A stretch of DNA of 64,000 nucleotides from Molanna angustata. Taxonomy: Eukaryota; Arthropoda; Insecta; Trichoptera; Molannidae. Numbering within the stretch: the stretch's first letter is position 1; every line of letters starts with the position of its first letter. A program made the translations under genes and the position numbers. The notes under the pieces were generated by a model. It saw nothing but the letters and a program-made list of their open reading frames with translations. It did not search any database and was not told the DNA's origin. Location of the stretch: positions 11,243,062 through 11,307,061 of the forward strand of contig OY754972.1 of NCBI GenBank assembly GCA_963576475.1. The letters are read 5' to 3'. Positions 54,961 to 64,000 of the stretch are shown here, one piece after another.

Positions 54961-55334
54961 TAATTGTTATTTTTTTTTCTTTATTTACTTTTTACAAAAA
55001 ATCCTAATTGTTTTATAAATTTTGTGCTGTCTTGATTTGATTTGAGGCGCGACTGAATAAAGATATGACTGACGGATCATATCTATGCTCTGTCAGTTCA
55101 ATATTCCCAAGAAATACTATTTCAGTTTATTTTGTGCAATTAACAAATAAAATTACAAGATACCTACTTTTACAATACTATGTATAATATGCATATCATG
55201 ATGACTCAAATTCCATTTTTTCTATATGTGTTATAGTTAAGTTTATATTGTTTTGATTCTTTTTAAATAGTTAAGTTTATATTGTTTAGATTCATTTAAA
55301 AAAATGCAAATAGTTACTCCTGTGAAATGTAATA
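54961..55334. other. LINE 3' UTR remains and spacer
   Basis: Likely the 3' UTR of the preceding fragment at first. 'agttaagtttatattgtttt' is repeated at about 55237 and 55268. No gene. Confidence 0.35.
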
Positions 55335-55335
55335 A

Positions 55336-55436
55336 TATGTACACTGCTAGCCCTAGAACAGGTAGGTATACCTAGTATACCTACCTGTTCAAAGATTATT
55401 TAAATGGTGTGACAAATAAATAAATAAATATATTTT
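55336..55436 (+). mobile_element. Retroelement tail with a perfect hairpin
   Basis: 'actgctagccctagaacagg' identifies the tail family seen at 37458-37530 and 39915-39962. Unlike those, this copy has a perfect 15-bp inverted repeat (gaacaggtaggtata / tatacctacctgttc) around a 5-nt loop at 55356-55390. It ends in 'aaataaataaataaatat'. Confidence 0.7.
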
Positions 55437-55685
55437 TGATACTAAAGGCATTTTGGCTGTTGTATGCTTTTTTGACTAACAAAGGTCAACAATCTCTTCA
55501 CCAGGCGAAACAATTGTCCGGTTTTAAAACAATCAACAGTACCTACCTATAAAATTAAGACAGTGTCATTCTCTTTACTTCTCTCATCTCATCCACACTC
55601 TAGTATTATTCTAACCTATTTTTGAAGATCCCATTTATGTAAACGATCGTTAAAAAAGATAAAAAAAAGCTAAATAAGTTAAAAA
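55437..55685. other. No feature supported
   Basis: Short AT-rich spacer before the SINE3 head. Confidence 0.3.
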
Positions 55686-56335
55686 AGCCGACCGCCGTTT
55701 CACAGTTGGTAAGCCGTTCGGTTTCTGTGCGGTTCGTTTCCCAACAGAGGAGAAATTTATTACAATTTATTTTTTAACAGATTTTTAATTATCTCAATAG
55801 AGACGAAGTTGGAATATTTATTGTAGGAGAACCGGGAAATCAAGGCACCTACAGGGCTTACGACCTGTCATCGGCTGATTTACGTGATCACTTTATGCGC
55901 TTGCGCAACGTTCACCAATTATGCCTTTTAATGAGATCCCTATCAATTCAATTTTGAAAGTTCTATATATTATAATACTGAAATTCTTTTCGCTTGAAAA
56001 TAAGGAATTTTTACTACAGCCATCTATGGGTGAAATTATGAACAACAATCTTATTATTTTTATTTATTTTGTTGGAACGCCATCTATTGAGAGAATTGGT
56101 TTTTTTTGTAAATAATGAAAGCTACAATTCTTATATCTGAGGTGACAATGCATTTTTCGCATAAAAGTCACCCCTGAAATGCGCCAGACTTATAAGGTCA
56201 TATATACAATTTATTTCTCACGAAAATATTTCTTCTCTGGGCTGGAAATTGGTTAGTTGGAAGAAATTGTCATACGGCAATAAACTCGCCCCTTGCGCAG
56301 GGTGCAAAAACTATGTATTATTATTATTATTACAA
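55686..56335 (+). mobile_element. SINE3 copy, split by a family A element
   Basis: Head and start of body at 55686-55772 ('agccgaccgccgtttcacag', degenerate B box, 'gaggagaaatttattacaat'). The body resumes at 56205 ('tacaatttatttctcacg') and runs through 'ttcttctctgggctggaaat', 'gttggaagaaattgtcatac' 'ggcaataaactcgcccctt' to (ATT)n at 56315-56332. The two halves join to give a normal SINE3, which defines the insertion between them exactly. Confidence 0.85.
55773..56204 (+). mobile_element. Family A element, 432 bp, inside SINE3, 12-bp target duplication
   Basis: Flanked by 'tacaatttattt' at 55761-55772 and 56205-56216. Contains the family landmarks in order: a degenerate left TIR ('aacagatttttaattatctc'), 'aatagagacgaagttggaat', 'ggcacctacagggcttacga', 'cgttcaccaattatgccttt', 'attttgaaagttctatatat', 'gccatctatgggtgaaat', 'acgccatctattgag', 'tgtaaataatgaaagc' and 'cacccctgaaatgcgccaga'. 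It has no tandem array. This copy best defines the non-expanded element. Confidence 0.85.
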
Positions 56336-57425
56336 AAAGGACAAAATATATTGACGAATATTAGAATAGATATTTTCGGGGATAGCTTGCCGGTACTCAA
56401 TAATACTAAAAATATTTATAGGTCTTTCTAAAATTCAAATTCAACAGCTAACTTTGCAGTTTTCTTTCTTTTCTTTATTCTTTGTAATTATCCTATTAAT
56501 ATTACACAATATGTTATTATAATTGATGCATGTGTTTATTTCTCTGTGAAAAAACATTTTTTTTAATTTTGTTTTGTCAATTTATTGTTGTTTCTGTATT
56601 TTTAAATATTCGACCAGTATTGTTTATTGTTAATTTTTAAATGAAATTTCTTGATAATTCTGTTTTTTTCTTTTTAATATATAATTTTGTTAAATTAAAA
56701 AAAAATGTAATTCTATGTAACATGTAAATTGCTTATGGCGTGTATTGTATTAAATAAATAAAAATAAAACAATAAAAATTGTCATTATATAGAACATCTT
56801 AAACCCAAGGCCAAAAAATATAATAAACTCATTAATTTTTTATCTTTCGCGAACGTCGAAACGACGTCGAATTAGCGAAAAACTTTTTTAATAACTTTCT
56901 GAAGCGATACGTAGATGTCGTCTTGTTCGACGTCTTAAAAACAAATTCGACTCGTTGGATCATAAAGAATCGAGTTTCGGCAAGACACAATACCGAAACC
57001 ATTGAGTGGAACTGCAAAGCTAAAAAAAACTCAAATAAAAGCAGCGAGACAAAGAGACAATTATCATTAATTGTATTATTGAAGTTTCAAACAGAAAAAA
57101 ATAATAAAATATCCACGGACCGCCACTGGTAATCAAAAGTTACATCAATTAAATCCAATTTGCCATCTTATACATTATTCAAAATGACAACAGAGTTACT
57201 GGGTGTAATAACCAGAACCTTGCCACTGGAATTCATGACCTTGAAAACGTTGTTTACAAAAATCATGGATGCCTTTATTTTAGTTTATAATAATAATTGT
57301 AATGTGATATTTTGTATTATTTTATTGAAACACAGAAAGCTTTAAGCGAACCACAAAAAATACATCGAAAAACTGGTTAAACTGGATATTTTTTTATGAC
57401 ATATTACAAATATGGAATTGCCTAA
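56336..57425. other. No feature supported
   Basis: Short frames at 56832-57345 lack motifs. A CpG-rich patch at about 56846-56882 contains inverted words (tttcgc/gcgaaa, cgtcg/cgacg) but is too short to call. Confidence 0.3.
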
Positions 57426-57426
57426 G

Positions 57427-57520
57427 TCAGAGGTCGGCAAACTCTTAATCAAAAGAGCCAAATAACTATGATAAAATTTCTTTTCAGAGCCAAATTACAA
57501 AACAACTGTACAAAACAAAC
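57427..57520 (+). mobile_element. hAT-like transposon terminus
   Basis: 'cagaggtcggcaaactctta' followed by 'aaaagagccaaat' resembles the CAGxGGTCGGCAAACT end with an 'agagcc' subterminal repeat found in many animal hAT elements. No opposite inverted end or transposase is visible, so only one end is supported. Confidence 0.5.
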
Positions 57521-57614
57521 AACATGACAATACTCACATTAAATACTTAAGAAGTAAATATTCACAGTAATTGATTGTATGTATATATTGGGTTTTAAAC
57601 AACGATAAACTGAA

Positions 57615-57848
57615 AAACTGCATTATTTACTTGACAGGCTTCATTGTAATATTTATTTGACAGGCTTCATTCTAATATTTACTTGACAGACTTCATTGTA
57701 ATATTTATTTGAAACACTTAATTATAATATTTTTTTTGACAAACATTATTGTGATAATTATTTACTTTATTGTTAATATTATTTGACATGCTTCATTGTA
57801 ATATTTCATTGATAAACCTCATTGAAATATTTCTCTGACAGACTTAAG
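57615..57848. repeat. Degenerate 27-30-bp minisatellite
   Basis: 'ttgacaggcttcattgtaat' 'atttat' and variants recur at about 57631, 57658, 57685, 57783 and 57830, with a decayed middle. Older than the other arrays judging by divergence. Confidence 0.8.
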
Positions 57849-58505
57849 TTGATTGATAATCATTTGCTCTACTTTAAACATCTTCAAATCTATTTTAGAC
57901 TTTATAATCAGAATCGTTTTTCCAGACACACTTTTAACTGCTAGCTTAGATTATAGGTACTAGGTATGTCTTACCGATGGTGCATAAAAATAACCATAAT
58001 TTATAATAGAGAACATAATCAACAAGTGTAGTGTGTAGAAATGGATTTATAAAAACAAAATCAAATAACCAGAGTAAGGAATTTATTAATTAAGTTATAT
58101 TCATTGCCAATAACTGTTTTTTTATACTTTTCTAATGAGCCCCTTCCTTTTTCAAAACACAAAAAATCTTATTCAAAAAAGATTTTCTATAAATGTTAAT
58201 GTTTAGTCAAATATATTTTAACTCTTCACGTTTTTCTCTGAGGGTTTAAGCAACGTTTGCTTTGTATTTTAATTCAAAGTTTCATATTTAAATATATTTT
58301 TTTTGTTTTATTAATATACAGAATCCTGAGAGTGATTTTATATCAAATATTTTCGCAAATTGAAATTTGGTACAAATATATTTTTTGTTTTAACCACTGT
58401 GAATACTTGGAGTCTAACCGGTTTTCGGAGCTGACCGCTCTCTCCTCAGGACAGACTTGTACTAAATTATTATTAAAAAATGAACGAACGTGTGCGATAT
58501 TATGT
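57849..58505. other. No feature on the plus strand; probable PLE 3' UTR in the last 120 bp
   Basis: 58390-58505 is GC-richer and, read on the minus strand, continues directly from the stop of the Penelope-like frame. The 86-codon plus-strand frame here (58257-58517) is a shadow. Confidence 0.35.
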
Positions 58506-58507
58506 TG

Positions 58508-58772
58508 TGGGTGGTAACGCGGAAGACGAAGTGGAGGGGGAGGAGTAAGGATTACCGTTATGGCGAGCTAGTGGAAACATATTGAGAAGCGGTGAATTAT
58601 TCAAAATTGTTTGATTATTTATAATTTTATTGTTTCTGTTCAGAGCCTTCCTAATTTCTAGGGCTTCCAGATTATCTAGTTTTAATCCCTCTTTATGTAT
58701 ATGCAGAATTTTTACATTTGTATCTTTGTTAAATGTGTGGTTTGTACTTATAAGGTGGTTGGCGAATTCAGA
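58508..58772 (-). pseudogene. Penelope-like retroelement fragment, C-terminal GIY-YIG side
   Basis: The minus-strand frame from about 58772 reads 'SEFANHLISTNHTFNKDTNV' 'KILHIHKEGLKLDNLEALEI' 'RKALNRN' and ends Ser/Pro-rich at a stop near 58508. 'FANHL-x-x-x-NH-x-F' followed by 'L-x-L-LE-x-x-EI' is the region after the GIY-YIG nuclease core in Penelope-like proteins. Upstream nuclease and reverse transcriptase parts are missing. It has not drifted out of frame over 86 codons. Confidence 0.55.
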
Positions 58773-58924
58773 AAATATTTAAAATGTGCCACAAAGTTAT
58801 AGCAACGTATGAAGAAATTATATCAAATAGTTTTAAGTAACTATTATAATTTATTGTATTTGTTAAATTTTCAAATGAATATAATATATGTATGAAAATT
58901 AAGCAAATCATTCCTATTAAGAGC

Positions 58925-59185
58925 TCATAACGCACCTTTATTTTCATAGTGACACTATTACAAAATTGTAAATATTAAATTTTTAATTTTTATAAACAGC
59001 TATGTATGTATTTTAGATGAGCGCTATCTATTGAATACAGATCTCTAGTTCAAATATTTACCACCAGTTGGCATTATTGCACTTTGTATTTTTTCACATT
59101 AAATAAAAAAAATCCGAAACTTTTATCCCTGATAGTGATTTTTTTTTGTTTAAGTGTCACTATGAAAATATAGTCGCGATAAGTT
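58925..59185. mobile_element. MITE-like element with about 20-bp inverted ends
   Basis: 'tattttcatagtgacactat' (58941-58960) is inverted at 59155-59174 ('agtgtcactatgaaaata'). The element spans about 250 bp with an AT-rich, non-coding interior. Only one copy in the window. Confidence 0.6.
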
Positions 59186-60275
59186 TTCGAATAGGTACAT
59201 TTATTTCTGTGATAGAAGATAACTTTATACCTAGATATAAAAATTTAATCAACTAGCAATTTAACTTTAGAAATTCAATAAATTATATATACATATACCT
59301 ATTTCAATATTATATGTTAATAACAAGTTAAAGAGAATATTATATAAGTATATAGATTAATCTCGAGATTCCCTGTAATCTCGAAGCTTCAGTATTAAAT
59401 TAGTCTTAAATAATCTTCTTAGGCATTACTTCTATAAAGTTACAACAGCGCAATTTTCTTATAATCTCGTTACATCTGGATAAGATAAATTTAATTATTC
59501 ATAAACCACAAGTGCCGACGGTAAGTACCAAAGATCGAGACTTTTGAGTAGTCCACCAGGGAGTTTGAAAAAATACCTTGGAGAGACAGATTCCAAAATA
59601 AAAGTAACTTCCTTCCACAGAATACATGTTTTCTACTAGTTACCAGAAAGAGCTGGAATAATCTGGTCATTAATTCGGAAATAAATGAGTAAATGTAAGG
59701 ATGGTCGTATGTATGGTCGACTCTTATTCATGTAAAATCGACAGTTATTCGTGTAAGATGGATTGTTTTTCGTGTAATATTAGCCTGTTATTTTATAAGA
59801 TTGTCTATTATTGACTCAAATCATATAAACGTCTCGTTGAGTAAGTTATATGCTGACTTCTCCAAGTATCAGATAGATAGATAACAACATGATCTTAAAT
59901 GCAGTTGCAAGGCTGATCTTTGTAAATGATAAAAAAATGTCACGTACATAATAAGTCTCCTTAATGAAGCTCACTAACAAATCATAATGAGTAGATAATG
60001 GAGTATGTTTGATGCTCTTCAAGGCTCATCATGACTTATTTGTGTAACATTAATACATAATCAGTAGGAATTAGCGTTTGCATACATGATTCATTTCTAT
60101 GGATTGAAGTGTGCTCAAAATTAACCAATGTTTGAAAAATACGGGCTAAAGCTTCACACTATATAAGACACTGTATTAGGCGTCTAACATTGACATGGAC
60201 TGGATCATCAACTCATCATGAAAAGAAAATAATGCAACATAATACGTGTAATATAAATACTGACACGAAGGCATA
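59186..60275. other. No feature supported
   Basis: AT-rich sequence. 'ttattcatgtaaaatcgaca', 'gttattcgtgtaagatggat' and 'tgtttttcgtgtaatattag' (59725-59786) form a short degenerate repeat of about 28 bp. Confidence 0.4.
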
Positions 60276-60279
60276 CTTC

Positions 60280-60680
60280 GAACAATCCGAACATATAAAC
60301 TCGTGCCATAGTCGCTTATCGTATATACTATGTGGAGCAGTTGTTACGAATGATATCAAAGTCGGTCGAACGACTCTGGCGGCAGCCATCTTTGAAACAT
60401 TGACCGCCGCACAGACTGGCGGGAAGTCGCGCAAGTTTACAAGCCTGTTTCGGATGTGTATCGCGCGCCAAAAACCGGATAACGAAAAGAAATCATTGCC
60501 AAGATCAAGATAGGCTATAATATCATTATATGATACTCGTGTTGCCGGCATGCTGCCGTTATCTGCCAGCAACACCAGCCGATTCCGTTGCCAAACAGCT
60601 TACGACATGTTGAGACTTATCAGATCTCGGAGCCTTGTCGCAAACACGCAAACTGTCAAAAAGTCTCGTTTCTAGAATCG
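60280..60680. promoter_or_regulatory. CpG-rich block, promoter-like but unproven
   Basis: Locally GC- and CpG-rich in an AT-rich background. Contains 'ggcggcagccatctttg' (60369-60385), an E2F-like 'ctggcgggaa' (60416-60425) and 'cgcgcgcc' (60464-60471). 'AAAATGGCGGC', a YY1/Pho-like string, is at 60891-60901. Open frames on both strands (60190-60513 plus, 60216-60575 minus) have no recognisable domain and overlap, so neither is convincing. It may be a distant first exon/promoter or a degraded element. Confidence 0.3.
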
Positions 60681-61374
60681 AGATTGTGGCTGTTCTATGA
60701 AGTTTTTACACGTGACTCGCTTCTCCCTCTAAATCTTACTCATTGCTTCATGATGTTACAAAAATTTGGTGTACATGCACTCAAATATGTAGTTACATTG
60801 GCGTTTCTTGATTTACTAAGCCAATACTGACATTGGTGGCAATATTCTCAAACGATAAATACCGATTGACTTTTGACATTATCACAATTCAAAATGGCGG
60901 CGATCGTTATTTTAGAGTGGTAGTTATTCTGAACGCACACCATTGGAATGATCCATTGAAAAGGATACTGAAATAATAACAAGCGGTCAAAGCGTGTTGT
61001 TTTAATTTCAGTTTGATGTTTTCTTCGAATTTTTTAGATTTTCGATAAGAATGGCACAAGAATATGCAGCATTGGCTTTAGTTGGACATTAAGAGGAAAC
61101 TGACGAAATATTTAAAATTGGTTTAAGGATAAAATACCTACAATACAATAAAATACCTAAATCTTGTTGGGATGCATGTTTATTCATCACATTATGTGTC
61201 GCCGATATTTTGTTTTTTTTTATACATATTGGTATTGAATACTCATACTCAATATTTGATGATCAAATGCAAAAAAGATTTGTGTCTAAACAGAATATAT
61301 TTATAACCTAAATTTACAAGAGAAGATTTATATAGGTATGTACCTACGTATTTATAACCTAAGTAACTAACCAC
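60681..61374. other. No gene supported
   Basis: Includes the 60891-60901 motif noted above. An 80-codon frame (60588-60830) lacks motifs. Confidence 0.3.
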
Positions 61375-61590
61375 GTAGAAAGTGCATACTATGAGTTACG
61401 TGATAATATTTGAGTGTGTATGGTGTATTGTGACAACTTTTGTCCTTTGGGAAACTTATATTTTTTTAAGAATCTAATAGAAATGTACATAAAAATGCAT
61501 TTAAAGATTGTCAACCTTTCAAGAAGAAAAAATGTACACTTACTATGTAGTGGAGAGTTTGGTGTTGGCTACAACCAACTCGTTTTGTAA
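61375..61590 (+). repeat. Dispersed repeat shared with 31828-32045
   Basis: 'agtgcatactatgagttacg' ... 'gtgtatggtgtattgtgaca' ... 'tttcaagaagaaaaaatgta' 'cacttactatgtagtg' ... 'ctacaaccaactcg'. It lies directly upstream of a family A element, with a small hairpin between (attttcaag / cttgaaaat, 61600-61623). Confidence 0.75.
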
Positions 61591-61638
61591 AAATTTTTGA
61601 TTATTTTCAAGACGACACTTGAAAATAATGCTATTTTT

Positions 61639-62070
61639 ATTGACAAACTTTTTTAACATCTCAATAGCGACGGAGTTGGGATATTATAGAAGAACCAGGC
61701 ACTCAAGGTCACTTTATGCGTTTGCGTTACGTTCACCAATTACACCTTCTTATTAAGTTCCCTTATCAATGTAATTTTTAAAATTTCTATATATTTTAAT
61801 AATGTGAAACAATTCACCTGAAAATAAGACATTATTACTATTGCCATCTATGAAGTAACGAAGAAACCTTTTTTGTAACGCCATCTATTGAGAAATTGGT
61901 TTATTTGTAAATAATGAAAGCAACTGTCCTTATAAATGAACTGACGGTGTCTCGAACAGATGTCACCCCTGAACTGCGCCAGAAATATTATTTCATTTTT
62001 GGCTTGTTTGCCTACTTGTACCAGTGTGCATGTCAATCGAATATATTTTTTGTCATTAAAAAGTTTGTCA
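61639..62070 (+). mobile_element. Family A element with both terminal inverted repeats
   Basis: Left end 'tgacaaacttttttaacatc' 'tcaatagcgacggag' and right end 'aaaaagtttgtca' (62058-62070) are inverted. The inversion extends outward ('tatttttat' / 'ataaaaata'). Interior landmarks match 55773-56204. Length 432 bp, the same as that copy. The 62-codon minus-strand frame here is a shadow. Confidence 0.8.
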
Positions 62071-62155
62071 ATAAAAATATTATTTAACTTCCGACAGGGA
62101 AAAAAAATTCCAATGTTTCCGTATATGCAATTAAAAAAATATTCGAAATAGTTGC
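62071..62155. repeat. Extended right arm of family A
   Basis: 'ataaaaatattatttaactt' 'ccgacaggga' and 'caatgtttccgtatatgcaa' 'ttaaaaaaatattcga' are inverted at 62848-62930 ('tcgaatatttttttaattgc' ... 'ccctgtcgggag'). The same words follow the terminus at 880-925. So the true element may be longer than 432 bp, with arms of about 100 bp. Confidence 0.7.
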
Positions 62156-62847
62156 AATGTTGGATAGTTGGATATTTTTTTATTTAAAATTTTTATTATC
62201 AATATTTGAAATATTTCAAACTTTTAAAACTGTAGAATATAGCTTAATAATTCTTGCCCCGTATCGCCTCGTATGTATAGTACCTATATATCAAAATATT
62301 ATTGACGCCATACTGGCCTAAAAATACAATTAAAAAGAAAGCTTAAATATGAAATAAAGTAGGATTTATGGAGTAATTTAACTTCACCCACATTCATAAA
62401 AGGTTCGTTTACTTTGTGTTGAGATGAACAGTTTGTAATCTAGACAACTGTCATCGCTTATTGTTGTATATTATTTATCGCGTGCTATATTTTTTTAATT
62501 AATTTGCATTTGTGCGACTGCGGTTTAATACATGTCACGAATTTTCAAATATTTATGAATATATCGAGGTACTGTGTAACAAATTCATTATAACGTGGCA
62601 TTGTTTTCAAATTAAATTGAGAATGATGTAAAAGAGCAAAATCCCATAACGTATGAACAAAGACACACAGCTATAGACGGAACTAATAATGACGGACATA
62701 TTATAATCCTCATAAATTATCTAAACTAAGGATAGTAGTTTAACTATGGGTAAAGCAAATAATATTATGTCGAGATTTATCAATTCATTAAATTAGCTAT
62801 CACTGGTATACAACATTGGTTTTATATTTATATATAACATTGATCTG
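62156..62847. other. Spacer between two opposed family A arms
   Basis: No gene. 'aatcctcataaattatctaa' 'actaag' near 62706-62730 faintly resembles the SINE1 tail. Confidence 0.3.
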
Positions 62848-63003
62848 CTTCGAATATTTTTTTAATTGCATATAGGTAAGCAAACATTGTCTTTTTTACC
62901 CTGTCGGGAGTCAAATGATATTTTACTGACAAACTTTTTAACATCTCAATAGAGACGAAGTTGGGATATTATAGAAGAACCAGGAACTCAAGGCACCTAC
63001 AGG
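62848..63003 (+). mobile_element. Family A left arm and 5' part, truncated by a LINE end
   Basis: Arm 62848-62930, then 'ctgacaaactttttaacatc' 'tcaatagagacgaagttggg' and 'caaggcacctacagg', stopping abruptly at 63003 where LINE 3' sequence begins. Confidence 0.8.
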
Positions 63004-63822
63004 TACAATAATAATTGTAAGGAGTGTATTAAGCAAATTAAATAGTTGCTCTGTAAAAAGAGATATTTATTATTAAAATAATTATAAAATACAATAAAAG
63101 TAATAATAACATAAACATAAATAAATAATAATGATAACAAATATAATTTTACCTGTAAAAAGAGAAACGACATTAAATGCTTTTAGTTCCTCCTTTTTAG
63201 AATCTTAACTGTCACTTTAAAACAAATAAACTAAAACTAAAACTTTAATATAGAACCAATTCAAATAAAAATGAAATAAGTACTTCTAGGTGACATCTAT
63301 GTAAGTACTTGTTTTACACGTATACAAAAGATTATTAGATATTAAATATTAAATGCAACTCAGGTAGAAATAGATGACAGATTAAAAGATAATACAGTAA
63401 ATATAACTTACTCGTTTATTGACTCTAGTTACAGTGGTAGTTATTAATCGAATATAAATAGTGCTTAATTAATTCAAATATAAATTTAGTTCGGGGACTT
63501 TGAACGACGACGAGCCGCTCGGGTAGCGTAAGGACGAGGCCGGAGGTCTGGATGAAGAACGAATGGCTTCGATTTTTTTCATTTGTCATTTGTCATTCTG
63601 TTCAACGGAGTACCGAGTCTAAGGACTCCTGACTCCTTCATCTATCGTTACATGAAGATATTATTTTTGAGATTTATCTGAAGAGGTGGAAGAATTGGGG
63701 TGAAATAAGAGAATGAAAGATTACTAGATTAGAATTGAATTTGGATTTGTTTTATGTTTTGTATGAGAGAAATTAGCGAGGTAAGGTGAAAGTAAGTTGG
63801 CGTGTCAGGGTTGTTTCTATGG
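63004..63822 (-). mobile_element. LINE 3' UTR, minus strand
   Basis: Read on the minus strand this follows the ORF2 stop at 63822-63824 and ends in AT-rich sequence at the junction with family A. 'cctgtaaaaagagaaacgac' (63152) and 'ctgtaaaaagagatatttat' (63051) repeat a short motif. A CpG-rich patch, 'gacgacgagccgctcgggta', lies at 63507-63526. The exact 3' end is inferred from where family A stops. Confidence 0.5.
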
Positions 63823-64000
63823 AGGGGGTTCGGGTGGGGGAGGTCGTTTCAGGACGGTTTTAGGTCTTGGATATTTAAAGGTGTCATTTTCGTCATATCT
63901 GGCTAGACTGTTGATAGATGGGTTTTTATGCGTGGGGATTTTCGCATAAAAACGCTGTGAAGTGGAGGTTATGAATTCTTTTATTGTGGGTATTTTTGCA
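63822..64000 (-). CDS. LINE ORF2 C-terminus, running off the right edge (Jockey-like)
   Basis: The minus strand is open from the window edge to a TAG at 63822-63824. It reads 'IKEFITSTSQRFYAKIPTHK' then 'NPSINSLARYDENDTFKYPR' and ends Arg-Pro-Pro-Pro-Pro-Glu-Pro-Pro-Pro. The pattern 'I-x-x-(Y/F)-I-x-x-x-x-x-x-FY-x-(R/K)-x-x-x-H-x-NP-x-I-x-x-L-x-x-Y' is the end of Jockey-clade ORF2. There is no start in view. The frame is undamaged here, so the rest of the element may be intact beyond 64000. Confidence 0.65.

Noticed and set aside
60190..60575. Host gene candidates of 107 and 119 codons
   Set aside because: They overlap on opposite strands without a domain. CpG richness alone lowers stop frequency.

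Overview
The window is eukaryotic, AT-rich, non-coding DNA, almost certainly from an arthropod and most likely an insect. The evidence is the mix of tRNA-headed SINEs, several non-LTR retrotransposon lineages, short TIR elements with TTAA ends, minisatellites and a long (TA)n tract. There are no bacterial-type operons. I could not place it to order. No convincing host protein-coding gene is visible; nearly every meaningful open frame belongs to a retrotransposon.

Layout. 1-930: right end of an inverted-repeat element (family A) whose interior has expanded into a 134-bp tandem array. 2.0-9.0 kb: a GC-rich hairpin, a family A fragment, 73-bp and 77-bp minisatellites, three minus-strand tRNA-derived SINEs (SINE1) and a second array with alternating 60/70-bp spacing inside another inverted-repeat family (C). 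9.77-14.68 kb: a full-length, apparently intact LINE with ORF1 (coiled coil plus FP/RRM-like region), ORF2 (endonuclease plus reverse transcriptase) and a poly-A tail, inserted in a 95-bp minisatellite. 15-23 kb: sparse repeats, a short GC-rich block with two palindromic E-boxes (about 19.0 kb), SINE2, SINE3 and a LINE 3' fragment. 23.14-24.89 kb: a 60-bp satellite, irregular on the left (186-bp higher-order unit) and uniform on the right. 25-49 kb: a graveyard of truncated LINEs (RTE-like tails, CR1/L2-like ends), SINEs, TTAA-flanked family B elements, family C and D hairpins, and a GC-rich segment with a cluster of perfect hairpins (28.4 kb). 50-64 kb: (TA)81 beside a minus-strand LINE fragment, further LINE ends, a SINE3 split by a family A element with a 12-bp target duplication, a hAT-like terminus, a Penelope-like fragment, two more family A pieces, and a LINE ORF2 end running off the right edge.

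How the parts relate. Autonomous LINEs probably supplied the machinery for the SINEs: the SINE3 3' tail matches LINE 3' tails in this window. The TIR families A-D are non-autonomous, and no transposase is visible. The strongest unusual observation is that two unrelated inverted-repeat families each contain an internal tandem array, as expected of transposon-seeded satellite birth. Family and clade names rest on motif recognition by eye, not on database searches.
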